From Rotaria sp. Silwood1 (Eukaryota; Rotifera; Eurotatoria; Philodinida; Philodinidae): a stretch of 64,000 nt of DNA. The translations under genes were made by a program, and so were the position numbers. Of this stretch, positions 22,771 through 32,995 are shown in pieces; position 1 is the stretch's first letter; the number at the start of each line of letters is the position of its first letter. The notes under the pieces were generated by a model. It ran no database searches. It was given only the letters and a program-made list of their open reading frames with translations, and had not been told where the DNA came from. Location: the NCBI GenBank assembly GCA_905250075.1, contig CAJNOP010000036.1, positions 1,405,393-1,469,392 of the forward strand, given 5' to 3'.

Positions 22771-25638
22771 ATGAGTACAACATCAGATACATATGCTTGT
22801 GGTGCATGTACCTATATTCAATCTATAAAACGACCAACATGTGAAATGGTATTTGTATATTTTGTTTTTTGATAACAATCGTTCGTATTTATTAATCTCT
22901 TGAATGTAGTGTGAGACGCCTAATCCAAATTTTGTTAATCCAAACCATGAATCAGAAGCAGGAGCAACTGCAGGAGCAGCGCTGTTTGATTCTCAAAAAG
23001 GCGATCAAGTAATTGACTGTATCCAATGTGGTTATATTAATATTGGTAGTCATATGCAAAGTGTGTCTTGCTAACAATAAAGGCAACGTTTTCTAAATAA
23101 AACGAAGGATTTCATATTTTTCTAGTTTGCCAAGGCTGTGGACAGAGTCTTTATAATTTCCGTGGTTTATTTACAAATTTTAATATGGATCTTGACAATC
23201 GATATCCTAATGATGAATCTGATGACAATAAATCTAATGATGATGATGATGATGATGATCAGGATGTTATAATGGTAGATAATACTGAAGAGTCACAAAA
23301 GAAAGGTCCATCAGGAAAAGCAGCTGCTGCTGTAGAAAAAGGAATGGATGATAAGCAATTAGTACCCTATATGAATCGATATTTATTGATATTGAGAGAA
23401 CAACAACAACAACAAAGTCAATCATTTACATTAGATTATTTAAATGAGTGTATGACTGAACTTTTTAATACACTTGAATATAAAAATGATGAATCAGATG
23501 GTAAACAAAATAAAAGTTTTCTTGTTTTATATTATTTTCGTGGAGTTATTTATTTAAGGTCAATTAACTTTTCCTGCTTGTCAAATTTGTTGTGATGAAG
23601 ATGCACCAATGATTACGATGAAAGTAAATCCGACATATTTATACGTATATATTGATTAGCAGCATTTTATCTAGATATTAATTTCAGGAAGAACGATTTT
23701 TAACTTCTGAAGGACAAAAACCAATTTTTAGGAGCACAGACACAGAGTACATGGTACAATAACTACAAACTCTGAGAGATCCAATTCTAGTTTCGAAGAA
23801 ATACCACTCCCCTCGATTTCATGCTCGATAAAATACTCTTGAGTAGATTAAACAACATCAAATAGTTTTTAAACATTTATTATATAAAATTCAAGGTTAT
23901 TCAACAAATTATTCTATGAACATAAAATATTTTCTACTTCAAAATGTAGAGTTTTTCGATTTCATTCGAAATAGATTGAATAATGTGATATATTGTTGAA
24001 AAAATATATGTTATACAACAGAAATCCACGAGATATGAAAAAAAATTATTCTTTTCAGAAAAACATTAATATTCAATACAACAAAAATTAATGCAAATAA
24101 TCAGAGCTGGATAAATACGAGTACATACTCATACTCGAAGGATCGGTATTAGACATGTACTAATTTCAATGCTTAAGATTTTTCGAAATTGGTCTTGCGA
24201 AAATTGGAATCGAATTTTTTTATTTATATGAATATATATAAAATTAGTAATTCTACAATAATCGATTTCAAATCGAGAAGTGGAATTGAAATTAGTGTAT
24301 CTCTATTCAGTACTTGTCTTTGAGAAAACTCGTACTTGTCCAGCTCCGATAATTATTCATTTCAAAGATTGGAATATATTCTTAAATGAATAAAAACAAA
24401 ATCCATACTGTATTTGATTAGAGGAAACATTCTAAATCTCAGGTGACAATCGATGGGTTTCTATCACGAGTCGTGATATAAATAAAACGAAACATTTATT
24501 TTCATAAGACATTTTCTACTACAGAAAATGTCAATACCAAATAAATTCATTATTTATATAAATAGAATTTTGTTTTTGTGCTTACACTCGTATAATAATG
24601 TATACCACAGTATAAAACTCGTATTCAATGTATACTTCCGTGTTCTAATCTACTAAATATACTAACTGTAATCGCCCACGTATTTATTCCATGCTTTCAT
24701 GCTAAGTTAATTCTAAAGTATTGCGAAATAATGAAAATATCAACGTGTTTTTGTTGTACAGTTTTTGAAAAGTGTATCAAAAATATATATCATATTCTGT
24801 AGAAAAAAAAATTGTTTTTTTCTAAATTTGTAGGCTTGTGGTCATCGTGTAGTTTGTACCAGTGATTTTAATCGATATTTATCAGTACGTATTCGTGATG
24901 GAGATATCCTTCCATGGATTCCATGTCCAGCTGAAACATGTTTTGTTCCATGTCATGTAGACAATATTACTCAAGATGGTAATTTAACATATTCTGAACT
25001 ATTATCATTCATCACAACATTTATGTTAAAAAAATTATCTCGTAATGAAAATTTTATTACATGTATTAAATGTGAAAAAGGTGGTTTTCTTCAAATGGGT
25101 CCACCAAAAAAACAACAAGTTACATGTCCTATATGTCATGAAAAACAAATAATTGAAAAAGGTGTCGATGGTGCTCTTGATCCTGGTATGTTATTTATTA
25201 TTGTTATTTTTATATTATTCAATAATACACTGTTTATATTAAATAGCTTTTAAAAAAATGATTCAATCAGGAGAATTACGTGAATGTCCAACATGTCGTC
25301 ATTTAACTTTAAAAGAAAAAGGTGTATGTAATGTAATTGAGTGTGCTAAATGTGGAATATGGTGGAATTGGAGAACTAAAGAACAAGGACATAATGGCAG
25401 AGATTTAAAACAACGTGCCCGAATGAATGGAACACTTTGGGAAGCTGGTAAAAAGAAACGAGATCATTAATTTAATATTTTTCTATTAATTCTTTTTTCT
25501 TTTTGGTTTTGTATAGGTGAACTTCGATATCAACAAGAATTAGAAGCACGAAATCCAAAAGAATTCAAAGCTCTATTAGAACGAAATGGAATTAAATATG
25601 ATCCAAATTATATAAGAGGCGGTTGGCTTGATCAATAA
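22771..25638 (+). CDS. RBR-like E3 with N-terminal RanBP2-type zinc finger
   Basis: Seven exons in phase: 22771-22848, 22910-23060, 23126-23500, 23559-23623, 24834-25185, 25247-25447, 25517-25638; 447 aa. Residues about 8-30 are a RanBP2/NZF-like finger (YACGACTY, CEMCETPNPN), followed by a second knuckle (CIQC, CQGCGQ). An acidic/poly-Asp linker comes next. RING1 is CQICCDED (about 208) to ACGHRVVC (224-231), with the exon junction between them. The IBR-like part has CIKC (about 300) and CPIC (about 321). RING2 reads CPTC, KEKGVCNVIECAKCG, where the Cys of GVC fits the catalytic thioester Cys of RBR ligases. The usual closing FCW-x-C is replaced by IWWNWR, so one zinc site looks incomplete. 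Intron 4 (1210 nt) carries a MITE. Confidence 0.82.
24102..24348. mobile_element. 247-bp hAT-like MITE in RBR intron 4
   Basis: The left end is CAGAGCTGGATAAATACGAG and the reverse complement of the right end is CGGAGCTGGACAAGTACGAG, 17 of 20 identical. Both sides are flanked by ATAAT (24097-24101 and 24349-24353). CAG-GCTGG-type ends resemble hAT termini, though hAT duplications are normally 8 bp, so the class is tentative. Non-coding. Confidence 0.75.
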
Positions 25639-25907
25639 CTTTATTAATATACATATATATATAAGAGTTTTTATCGAATTTTCTCTGCTACTCACCATAA
25701 AAGTTTTGAAAAAATTTTTGTGATATATTTTTTTTGCGAAACAGAGGTTTAGTATGTTTAACTTGTTTTTCGAGTTATACGCTTTTTTTTTTTTAAACTT
25801 TCTTTTTCTTTAAAATTTCCGACACAATTGATTATAAAAAACCAAAATACGTTTATATTTATTAATCTGGATAAAACGATGAAGTTTTTTCATCTATTTT
25901 AGATAAG
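25639..25907 (+). promoter_or_regulatory. RBR to B-box gene intercistronic region
   Basis: 269 nt, AT-rich with poly-T runs. It ends with TTTTCATCTATTTTAG at 25902, 5 nt upstream of the next ATG, again a 3' splice-site-like sequence next to a start codon. Confidence 0.4.
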
Positions 25908-26948
25908 ATGTATTCAATAGCAAATAAACCGGAACAATGTATTGAATGTGAAGAAAATAATAACAAGGATGGTTGGTTTATTTGTCAAGGTTTGAATTTT
26001 AATTTTTTATTTAAATATTTAATAAACGGATCAATAATTATAGATATATATATATATATATTTATAGAATGTCATCGAATATTTTGTAGTCGACATAGTA
26101 TTAGTCATCGTCATCAATTAAAACAAGAACAACCATCAACTGAAAGATATAACCGTCATGTTCACTTAGATCAAATAGCTGAATGGGAACGAAAAGCTAT
26201 TGATAAAATTCGTAAACAAGCAGATGAAGCTCGGCGTCCTTTAATTGCACCACCAACACCAATAACTCAAACATCACCATCAACAATGCTCATCAATGAA
26301 CTACGTAATGTTTCACTTACACAATTATCAACTGCATCATCTAATATTGAAAAACAAGTATTATAATTAATTATTTTTATTTATAATTTTAATAATATTC
26401 TCGTTTTTCTCTTATAGTCACCAATTATTGATCAATATGAATTATTATCTGATGAAACATTAGATGAAATAATTGGTGATAGTCCTCTAACATCACCTCC
26501 TGATGAGATACATGTTACAGGACGTGTTTCATTTGCTAGTCAATATCCATATATGACTGGTGTACATCGTCTTCGACTTTCATTGGATACATTTGATTAT
26601 CCATCATCATGGGCATTTGTTGGTATTATATCTGAAGGAGTTAGATTAGAAAATACAGAATATCCAAATTATTTAAATCGATCATCATTTGGTTGGCATA
26701 TAGGTCGTCAATCTATTATATATGATAGACAAACTTCTACTATATATAATTATGATGGTCGAGATATTCGACAAGGTGATATTTTGAAAATTATTATCGA
26801 TTGTAATCAAAAAACTATTGAAATCAAAAATGAAAGAACATTAAATACACATCTTATTTCTATTAATAGTAATCATTGTCCATTACCTTGGTTATTTGCA
26901 GTTAATTTTAACTATAAAAATAAGGATTCAATGCATTTGTTACAGTGA
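25908..26948 (+). CDS. B-box zinc finger and SPRY-like protein
   Basis: Three exons: 25908-25989, 26068-26357, 26418-26948, all in phase, 300 aa. Residues 11-45 hold a B-box-type finger: CIEC, WFICQECHRIFCSRHSISH (Cys pairs then His). A helical linker with many charged residues follows (EWERKAIDKIRKQADEARR). Residues about 150-300 are beta-rich with the layout of a SPRY/B30.2 domain: HRLRLSLDTF, SSFGWHIGRQSI, then GDILKIIIDCNQKTIEIKNE, the hydrophilic-turn strand pair typical of SPRY, and PLPWLFAVNF. There is no RING, so it is a TRIM-like adaptor rather than a clear ligase. It follows the RBR gene at 269 nt in the same orientation. Confidence 0.75.
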
Positions 26949-27717
26949 TTTTTATACTATTGTTTTACTAGTCATTCTACGATCAGATGAACAAATCATT
27001 TGTATTTTTAGATCAATATAAAAAAACAAAAACGTTTTCTTTGTTATTTTTTGAAATTTTATATGATATTTATATTTTTAACATGACTATAAGAAAATGA
27101 TATAGAAATTTATAAAAGTAAGTCTTATTGTTCGATTTTTCGAAAATAAAAATCGAATGATGTCTATAAGACGATAAAATGAAATAATCTATTCATTTGG
27201 ATTTTATATGTACGAAAAAGATATGATAAATTATTTTCGATGTAAAATCCTCACTAATATTGATGATTATTGTTATACATTACGTCAGTAAATGTTCTCA
27301 ATTTCATCGACGTTATTCTTTGTAATCGTTTATTTTCTATGTGTCAGTTTACGTAATCGTTACAAGACATTTCACTGAGTCAAGTACATGAGTCACATTG
27401 ACACATATTAATTATTGTGCTATGATCGGATAATATGTCATGAATACTTTCGAAATATTTATAGAACAAAAGGGAACAATGACAATAGTGAATAAGTAAA
27501 TGATTTATGTTGTTATGATTGGTTGATTATGACATCTTATCAATCAATATGAAGACACTTTTATCTAATAATTTAAATTAATTATTGAGAAATTAGTTTA
27601 AAATATAAACATAAGTTAAATTTAATAATAAAAATTCAACTTATAAAAAAATAAATAAAGCTCAAAGTTTAATTTAAAAAAAAATTGCAAATCATATATT
27701 TTATTTCTAGATGAACT
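26949..27717. other. Spacer before SMIM12
   Basis: 769 nt without coding signal. It ends in TTTTATTTCTAG at 27710, seven bases before the SMIM12 ATG, another acceptor-like site. AATAAA-type signals at 27144 and 27650 are possible ends for the B-box gene transcript. Confidence 0.45.
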
Positions 27718-28049
27718 ATGGTTTGGAATATAATAGTTCCGATTGTTGGTCGATATGCAACTATAATTACTTTGCCAGTTGCCATAGGTATTATTTTGTA
27801 TTTTATTATTATTATTATTATCATTCGTTTTTTTTTCTTATAGTTTTGGGCAGTCTTGGATATCTAATTGAACGACGTTTGCGTGGTATACCATATACTC
27901 CAGTTCCTCATGAAAAAACTATTATAGATGAACGAGTAGAACGACAAAATCAACAACAAGTGACAGCTTCTCCTTATAAAATGGACACTGTTGTACCAAA
28001 AACTATTTTTGAAAGAAACAATCCTGATGATTTAAAAAAATTTAGTTAG
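27718..28049 (+). CDS. SMIM12: SMIM12-like small integral membrane protein
   Basis: Two exons, 27718-27787 and 27844-28049, give 91 aa (human 92). The ATG at 27718 is in a different frame from an upstream overlapping ATG at 27711, which does not splice to a sensible product. The N-terminus MVWNIIVPIVGRYATIITLP continues into VAIVLGSLGYLIERRLRGIP, a single membrane span followed by the RG-x-P turn of SMIM12. The conserved middle PHEKTIIDERVERQ and the end KTIFERNNP also match the family. SMIM12 is a conserved single-pass protein of unknown biochemical role. The match in length, topology and motifs is convincing. It converges with the membrane-protein gene on the minus strand, 98 bp apart. Confidence 0.9.
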
Positions 28050-28147
28050 AAAATATTGATATTTAGTAATTTTTTATATTAATATAAAGATCTAACGCAC
28101 AACAAAAAAAAAAGAACAACATATGATTTTTTTTTGTCTTCTTCTAT

Positions 28148-28669
28148 TTAATGATACTCTGATTGAAATGATTGATGTTTCGATTCTTTAACGGGTCTTC
28201 TTGCTCCACTATTATTGATAATACCTTTCAACATATAAATACTTAATATTAATCCAAATGAATTTTGTATTAAGGCAAAAATCAAATCACTAATTTCTTC
28301 TGCCATTGATTTTTTATCAAAAGAATTAAAAGGATAATATAATGATTGTTTAATATAACCTGAAAAATAACCATAAAAATCAAAAATAAGTTGAAGACAT
28401 ATAAGAGCTGTCAAAAAAATAAGTGAAATTAAAAGTAGATCAGCCATTTTACGCCATGTTGCATAGAGAAGAAGAAAACGATAGATTAATGAAGCACAAC
28501 CACCAACAACAGCTCGAATATGAATATATGTATATGGATGTGCAAAAGGTGATGATAACATTGAACAATGAAAAATAACTTGTTTAACATATACAATAGT
28601 ATGACAATTGAGATAAATGTAAAAACATATTAAGAGAAGACGTAGTTCAGTAAGATGAGATGAACGCAT
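28148..28669 (-). CDS. Four-helix membrane protein, unknown
   Basis: 173 aa from the first ATG at 28669; the frame is open a little further upstream, without ATG. Hydrophobic segments lie at about 10-30 (ELRLLLICFYIYLN), 60-75, 80-105 (ADLLLISLIFLTALICLQLI) and 132-152 (SDLIFALIQNSFGLILSIYML), with a basic Ser/His-rich cytosolic-like tail. Positive charges (RFLLLYATWRK) separate helices 2 and 3. I do not recognise the family; a small tetraspan or TMEM-type protein is the safest wording. Its 5' end faces NMRK1. Confidence 0.6.
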   Translation of the reverse strand: MRSSHLTELRLLLICFYIYLNCHTIVYVKQVIFHCSMLSSPFAHPYTYIHIRAVVGGCASLIYRFLLLYATWRKMADLLLISLIFLTALICLQLIFDFYGYFSGYIKQSLYYPFNSFDKKSMAEEISDLIFALIQNSFGLILSIYMLKGIINNSGARRPVKESKHQSFQSEYH

Positions 28670-28946
28670 TTGAAATGTATTTGCTATGATCAATAATGAT
28701 TTAATACATTTTTATGATTTTTATTTTTCTACAATTAATAACAAGCGAAGATAGAATAATATAATAATAGAATACTTGACATTCATTTTATTACTTTACA
28801 TTTATAGAATATTTTATTGGAAATAGTTGTAAAAGAAAAATTTAATGGCTAAATCATATGTCACATAATTTATTTTTTTGAAACTTTTATTTATATGATA
28901 TGTAAACATAAAACTATATATATTTTGTTCGTTGTAGTATATTTGA
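28670..28946. promoter_or_regulatory. Divergent promoter region, membrane protein / NMRK1
   Basis: 277 nt between two divergently oriented start codons, AT-rich, so both genes probably share this control region. On the plus side GTTCGTTGTAG ends 9 nt before the NMRK1 ATG, another acceptor-like AG. No specific factor site can be supported. Confidence 0.5.
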
Positions 28947-29558
28947 ATGTTTTCATCACAAACTGCTATTGTTGTTGGTCTTGGTGGTATTACTAATGGT
29001 GGTAAAACAACGATGTGTGACTTTCTTGAACGTCTATTTTCTTCTAATAAATATAATCTTGATGTAAAATCATTACATATTGATGATTATTTTCGTTCAA
29101 ATGATGATTCAAATCATATACATCTGGATAAATATAATTATCACGATTGGGATTGTTTAAATGCACTTGATATAGATCGATTTATGAAAGATTTTCAATC
29201 TATTTGTTTGCAATGTGATCTTTTATTAGTTGAAGGTTTTCTTATATTTAACATAGTATCTCCATCAAAAGATGATTATCTATATGATTTAGCTTATCAT
29301 TTTGATTTACCATATGAAGAATGTCGCAAACGACGATTCGAACGAATTTATGATCCACCAGAGCCAGAAGGTTATTTTGACGGACATGTTTGGAATGCAT
29401 ATATTAAAGCAAAAAAAGAAGCATTCGAACAAAATAAAACTATAAGATTGGAAATTATCGATACATCTAAAGAATCGTTTGAAAAAATTCAAGAAAAAAT
29501 TATTAAAGATATTGAAATAGCTTTAAAACTGTGTTCAAAACAAAACGACATAAAGTAA
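28947..29558 (+). CDS. NMRK1: Nicotinamide riboside kinase
   Basis: Intronless, 203 aa (human NMRK1 199). The P-loop is VGLGGITNGGKTT (10-22), the NRK form of Walker A. HIDDYF (about 44-49) carries the Asp pair that contacts substrate and magnesium. LLVEGFLIFN is the conserved strand after the base-binding region. LPYEECRKRRFERIYDPPEP and GYFDGHVW are the NRK signature lid and C-terminal motifs. The enzyme phosphorylates nicotinamide riboside with ATP to nicotinamide mononucleotide in the cytosol, a salvage route to NAD+. The PARP encoded at 59-63 kb consumes NAD+, but there is no evidence of a direct link. Start is the only ATG before the P-loop. Confidence 0.95.
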   Translation: MFSSQTAIVVGLGGITNGGKTTMCDFLERLFSSNKYNLDVKSLHIDDYFRSNDDSNHIHLDKYNYHDWDCLNALDIDRFMKDFQSICLQCDLLLVEGFLIFNIVSPSKDDYLYDLAYHFDLPYEECRKRRFERIYDPPEPEGYFDGHVWNAYIKAKKEAFEQNKTIRLEIIDTSKESFEKIQEKIIKDIEIALKLCSKQNDIK

Positions 29559-29750
29559 AATGTTGTTTTCTTTTTATGATAATGATTTGCTCAATTCTTA
29601 AATAAATAATAAAATAGATTTTAATTTGATCAAATCTAGTTTTTTGTTGAGAACAACATCATTAAAGGAAATATAAAAGCTTTAATAAATGTAACAGTTA
29701 CATAGTTTATTTCAATTTTTTTTATCAAAGAAAGAGAATTAATAAGAACA

Positions 29751-31892
29751 TTAAGTAAGAGTTACAGTCAATTCACTAGTTCCAAATCCTCCACCAAATA
29801 AAGGATAATAGTTCCACCAGAAACTAATAATAAAATTTTGTCCTGGAATAATAGAAAATGTTTGTTTGACATAAACAGGTGCATTCAACGAGGCTCCATA
29901 TAGATACGCAGTACCTGTTAATTGATTTCCTGATACCGAGTCAATTGTGGTTAATGATGTAGCATTAGAATAAACAGTCAATGTCCAATTTGTCCAATTG
30001 TATTCAAAACCACCATTTGAAATAAGTTCTCCATTGCCTTGTGTTGCACTTACATCGTCTAACGCCCAATATCCACTATCATCTTGAACAGCTATTTCAA
30101 TTGTATACTGATTCATTGTTGGAGCCACATAGCAGCATGAAACAAGTGCCCATACCGGTGGTGGAAGATACAAGAGATTTAAATTATGATACATAACTGT
30201 CGAACATGCCGTATAATTACTTGTATTACACACATGAGTTGAGCCAGTAGTGGTTGAAACTTTAATAAAGATGCAATTAAAAATACAAATATTAAAAGAA
30301 AATCGTACCGGTACTTGTAATTGTTGTCGTTACTGAATCTAAATATATTTTCGTACGTATAATTTGATCAAAGTCTGACAAGGAAATATCTCCAGGTATC
30401 AAATAACTTTTCGACCGACATGATATTCATTTGATGAGTGCTCGTAAATTATAGAAATGTTTAGAATGGTTTAGTTTTTCGAGACTCCGCTCTCGGAATA
30501 TCGAAATTTTACTGAGTTTTTCAACAAAAAGCTGTGGTCCCTGGTTCGTTCACATAGAAATTCGATTTTCGGAATGTCTTTTCTGAAAGTGGTAACATAT
30601 GAACAAAATTTGCTTTTACGCAAGAAAGAATTTCGCATATTGAATGTCTCAGAATAGAAGATACTAAAAAAACTACCACTTGGTCAATGAACTAATGTTA
30701 TTGAGAACTTTATTCGTGAAGACATTGAAGTCAGAACCCGAAAGTGGATTTTTCACGTGACTTAAGAAGGATCACAGTTTTTTGTTAAAAAATCCAGTAA
30801 AATTTCGATATCTCAAGAATAAAAGGATTGAAAAACTAAATCGTACTAAGATTTTACATTACGCACTAGTACTCATCAAATGAACATTGTCCCGATTCAA
30901 AAGCAAAATGATATTTAGAGAGGTACCCTCGTTAGTGAGACACCTACCTTTACTCCTAGTAAGTGGAATCACAATGGCTATGATAATAGCTCCAAGAAAG
31001 AAAATCAATAAAATACTGGTTAGTGCGAGAATAAATGGAGAGCACCGTCGTTTCTTTCTCCTGTTAAAACAAATATATGAAATAGTTTAGAAATATTTCT
31101 TATCTTCATATTTCATAGAAATACTTTTTCAATGATAATTGATCTTGTTGTTCATTATTCGGATGTACTAATGATTTTTTCTTAGATCTTGTTATTGCTG
31201 AAAACGCTATATTAGTCCATGATGATGATGATGATGATGATGAATTATTCGTTGTATTTTGAAATAGACCAACATTCTGAGCAGAAATATAAGATTGAGC
31301 TAAATAAAAATGCATCTAAAAGAAAGTTACGAACTTTTCTACTTGATTGATAGGATGACAATGGAACGAAACCATGTGCATCTTTGGATGGTAATATCTG
31401 AGAAGTTGGAAGAACTATCTTGTCTAAAGTTGAATTAGTCTTGTAAACTGCATGAGAAAATGATTCTAATATATTTAGATGCAAATCATTATAACGATTA
31501 AGTTTCATACCGTTGATTTGTTTTGCTATACTAAGGACTTGATCATTGTGTCTTGAATTTCTTCTTCGTATGTGATTTAATGACTGAATATGGTTATCAT
31601 GAATTTCATTTTGATATATTTGTTGTTGATTAGTAATATAAGGCGGAAGAGAATTCTGTCTTGTTTTACTTTTATTTTTCACTCTTGTTACTTTGGGTTT
31701 TGGAACGACAGAAGCAGATATGAAACGACAGTTTTGATTTAATAAATTAGTTGTGATTAATGATGAAGTGATATACTTCAATTTATTACTATATATTCGA
31801 TTTTTTAGTTTCTTAGATCGTCGTTTCAGCGATTTTCGTTGAAGTAACCGAACATGAATCTGGTTTTGGTGAGTAGATCGAGTAGTCACCAT
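29751..31892 (-). CDS. Type II membrane protein with beta-sandwich ectodomain (copy 1)
   Basis: Five exons in phase: 31343-31892, 31125-31299, 30948-31060, 30309-30338, 29751-30259; 458 aa. Residues 1-250 are cytosolic, basic and Arg/Lys/Asn-rich. A single span follows (KRRCSPFILALTSILLIFFL, then GAIIIAIVIP, about 247-275) after basic residues, so the C-terminus is outside. A Thr/Ser stalk (SVTTTITSTVSTTTGST) leads to an extracellular domain of about 150 aa: ALDDVSATQGNGELISNGGF, NWTNWT sites for N-glycosylation, VKQTFSIIPGQNFIISFWW. This strand pattern resembles galactose-binding-like carbohydrate domains. The first intron would be only 43 nt and is the least certain junction. The gene at 40803-42317 has the same layout. 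Confidence 0.72.
30408..30903. mobile_element. Long-TIR MITE in intron 3 of the type II membrane gene
   Basis: About 120 bp at the left (through TTCATTTGATGAGT near 30427) is repeated inverted at the right (ending near 30903), with shared blocks such as TTTAGTTTTTC, ATATCGAAATTTTACTG and ACAAAAA-CTGTG. The middle is about 250 bp without coding capacity. The 609-nt intron is essentially this element plus short flanks. Target duplication not resolved. Confidence 0.7.
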
Positions 31893-32151
31893 TGAAGTGG
31901 AGAAGAAAAAAATCTGATTGTTGTAAAAAAAAATAAAATAATATCTGCACTTCACAATAAATACATTTTGTAATCCACCCATTGTTTGCTTGAAATGAAG
32001 CCGCACTATATACTTTGTATGTAATTAAAAAAATCTAATCATGAAAACTAAATTGAATGAAGACTATATGATACATTAGTTTGATTTGACCTTCATCAGA
32101 AGATCTTAAAATCTACTAAAGTTCATTCCTAAGACGAAAGTGTTAATATAC

Positions 32152-32995
32152 AGTGATGAACAAAATTTTTTCTACGGTTTTGTTTTAAATGTAACTCCAT
32201 TAAAGAACTATTTTTTGACACGCGGTTGTTGTCAATAGCACTGTCGTTGTGTATAGTATATGCAAAAATAAGTTCAATTCAGATAGTTGAGTCGGACTTG
32301 AATTGAATTAATAATAGTTCGAAGTAATCAATTTTTCGTAGAAACATTTTTTTTGAAAATGTTTAGAAAGAAAAACAAATCAATATTAGTGGATAGAAAG
32401 AAACAGGAACTACATTTTGACACTTGAAAATTTTGGAAGAAAAATTTTCTATGAAGCAACTTGCTGACTTTACGATAGATATGAGATGATACACTTGTTA
32501 ACTCTCTGTCTTCATATTTATGTGAAGAAATTGAATTTTGAACAACGATATCAAATCATTGAAACAACGTTCCTGAAGATGATTTTCGAAGATTATCGCT
32601 GGTTTGAGAACATTATTTCAATGATCTGATGTCGTTGTTCAAAAAAAAAATTCTTCACGTGAATACGAAGATACAAAGTTGATATGTGTATTATATCATG
32701 TGTACTGTAGAGTAGGCAAGTTGCTTCATAGAAAACTTTTCTTTAAAAAGTTTCGATTGCTAAAATGTAGCTTGTGTTTTCTTTTAATCATTCATAGATA
32801 TCTGATTTTTTTTCTAACCCTTTTCATAGAAAAATTACTTGATTTGAAAACTGTTGTTAGTTCAATTCAAGTACGATTGAATTTTCCTATGTACTTACTA
32901 TTGATTAAATTCATGTGTCAAAAAAGCATTTGTTGAATGGAATAGCTGAAAGACAATAAAATCTTGTATAACGTTGGTTAACAAAAGTCCACTTT
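32152..32995. mobile_element. Foldback element, about 0.8 kb imperfect hairpin
   Basis: Arms of about 370 bp face each other around a centre near 32590. Matching blocks include TTTTTTGACAC (32213 and inverted 32920), ACTTGAATTGAA, CTACATTTT, TTTTCTATGAAGCAACTTGC (32446 and inverted about 32709) and GAACAACGA-ATCA-ATCATTG near the centre. The outer left end CAGTGATGAACAAAA looks Tc1/mariner-like, but its partner on the right is weak. No open frame. Confidence 0.65.

Noticed and set aside
23685..23760. Possible extra RBR exon after TTTCAG in intron 4
   Set aside because: Exon 4 joins directly to GCT TGT GGT CAT to complete the RING1 Cys/His pattern; including the extra piece inserts a stop before the RING is finished.
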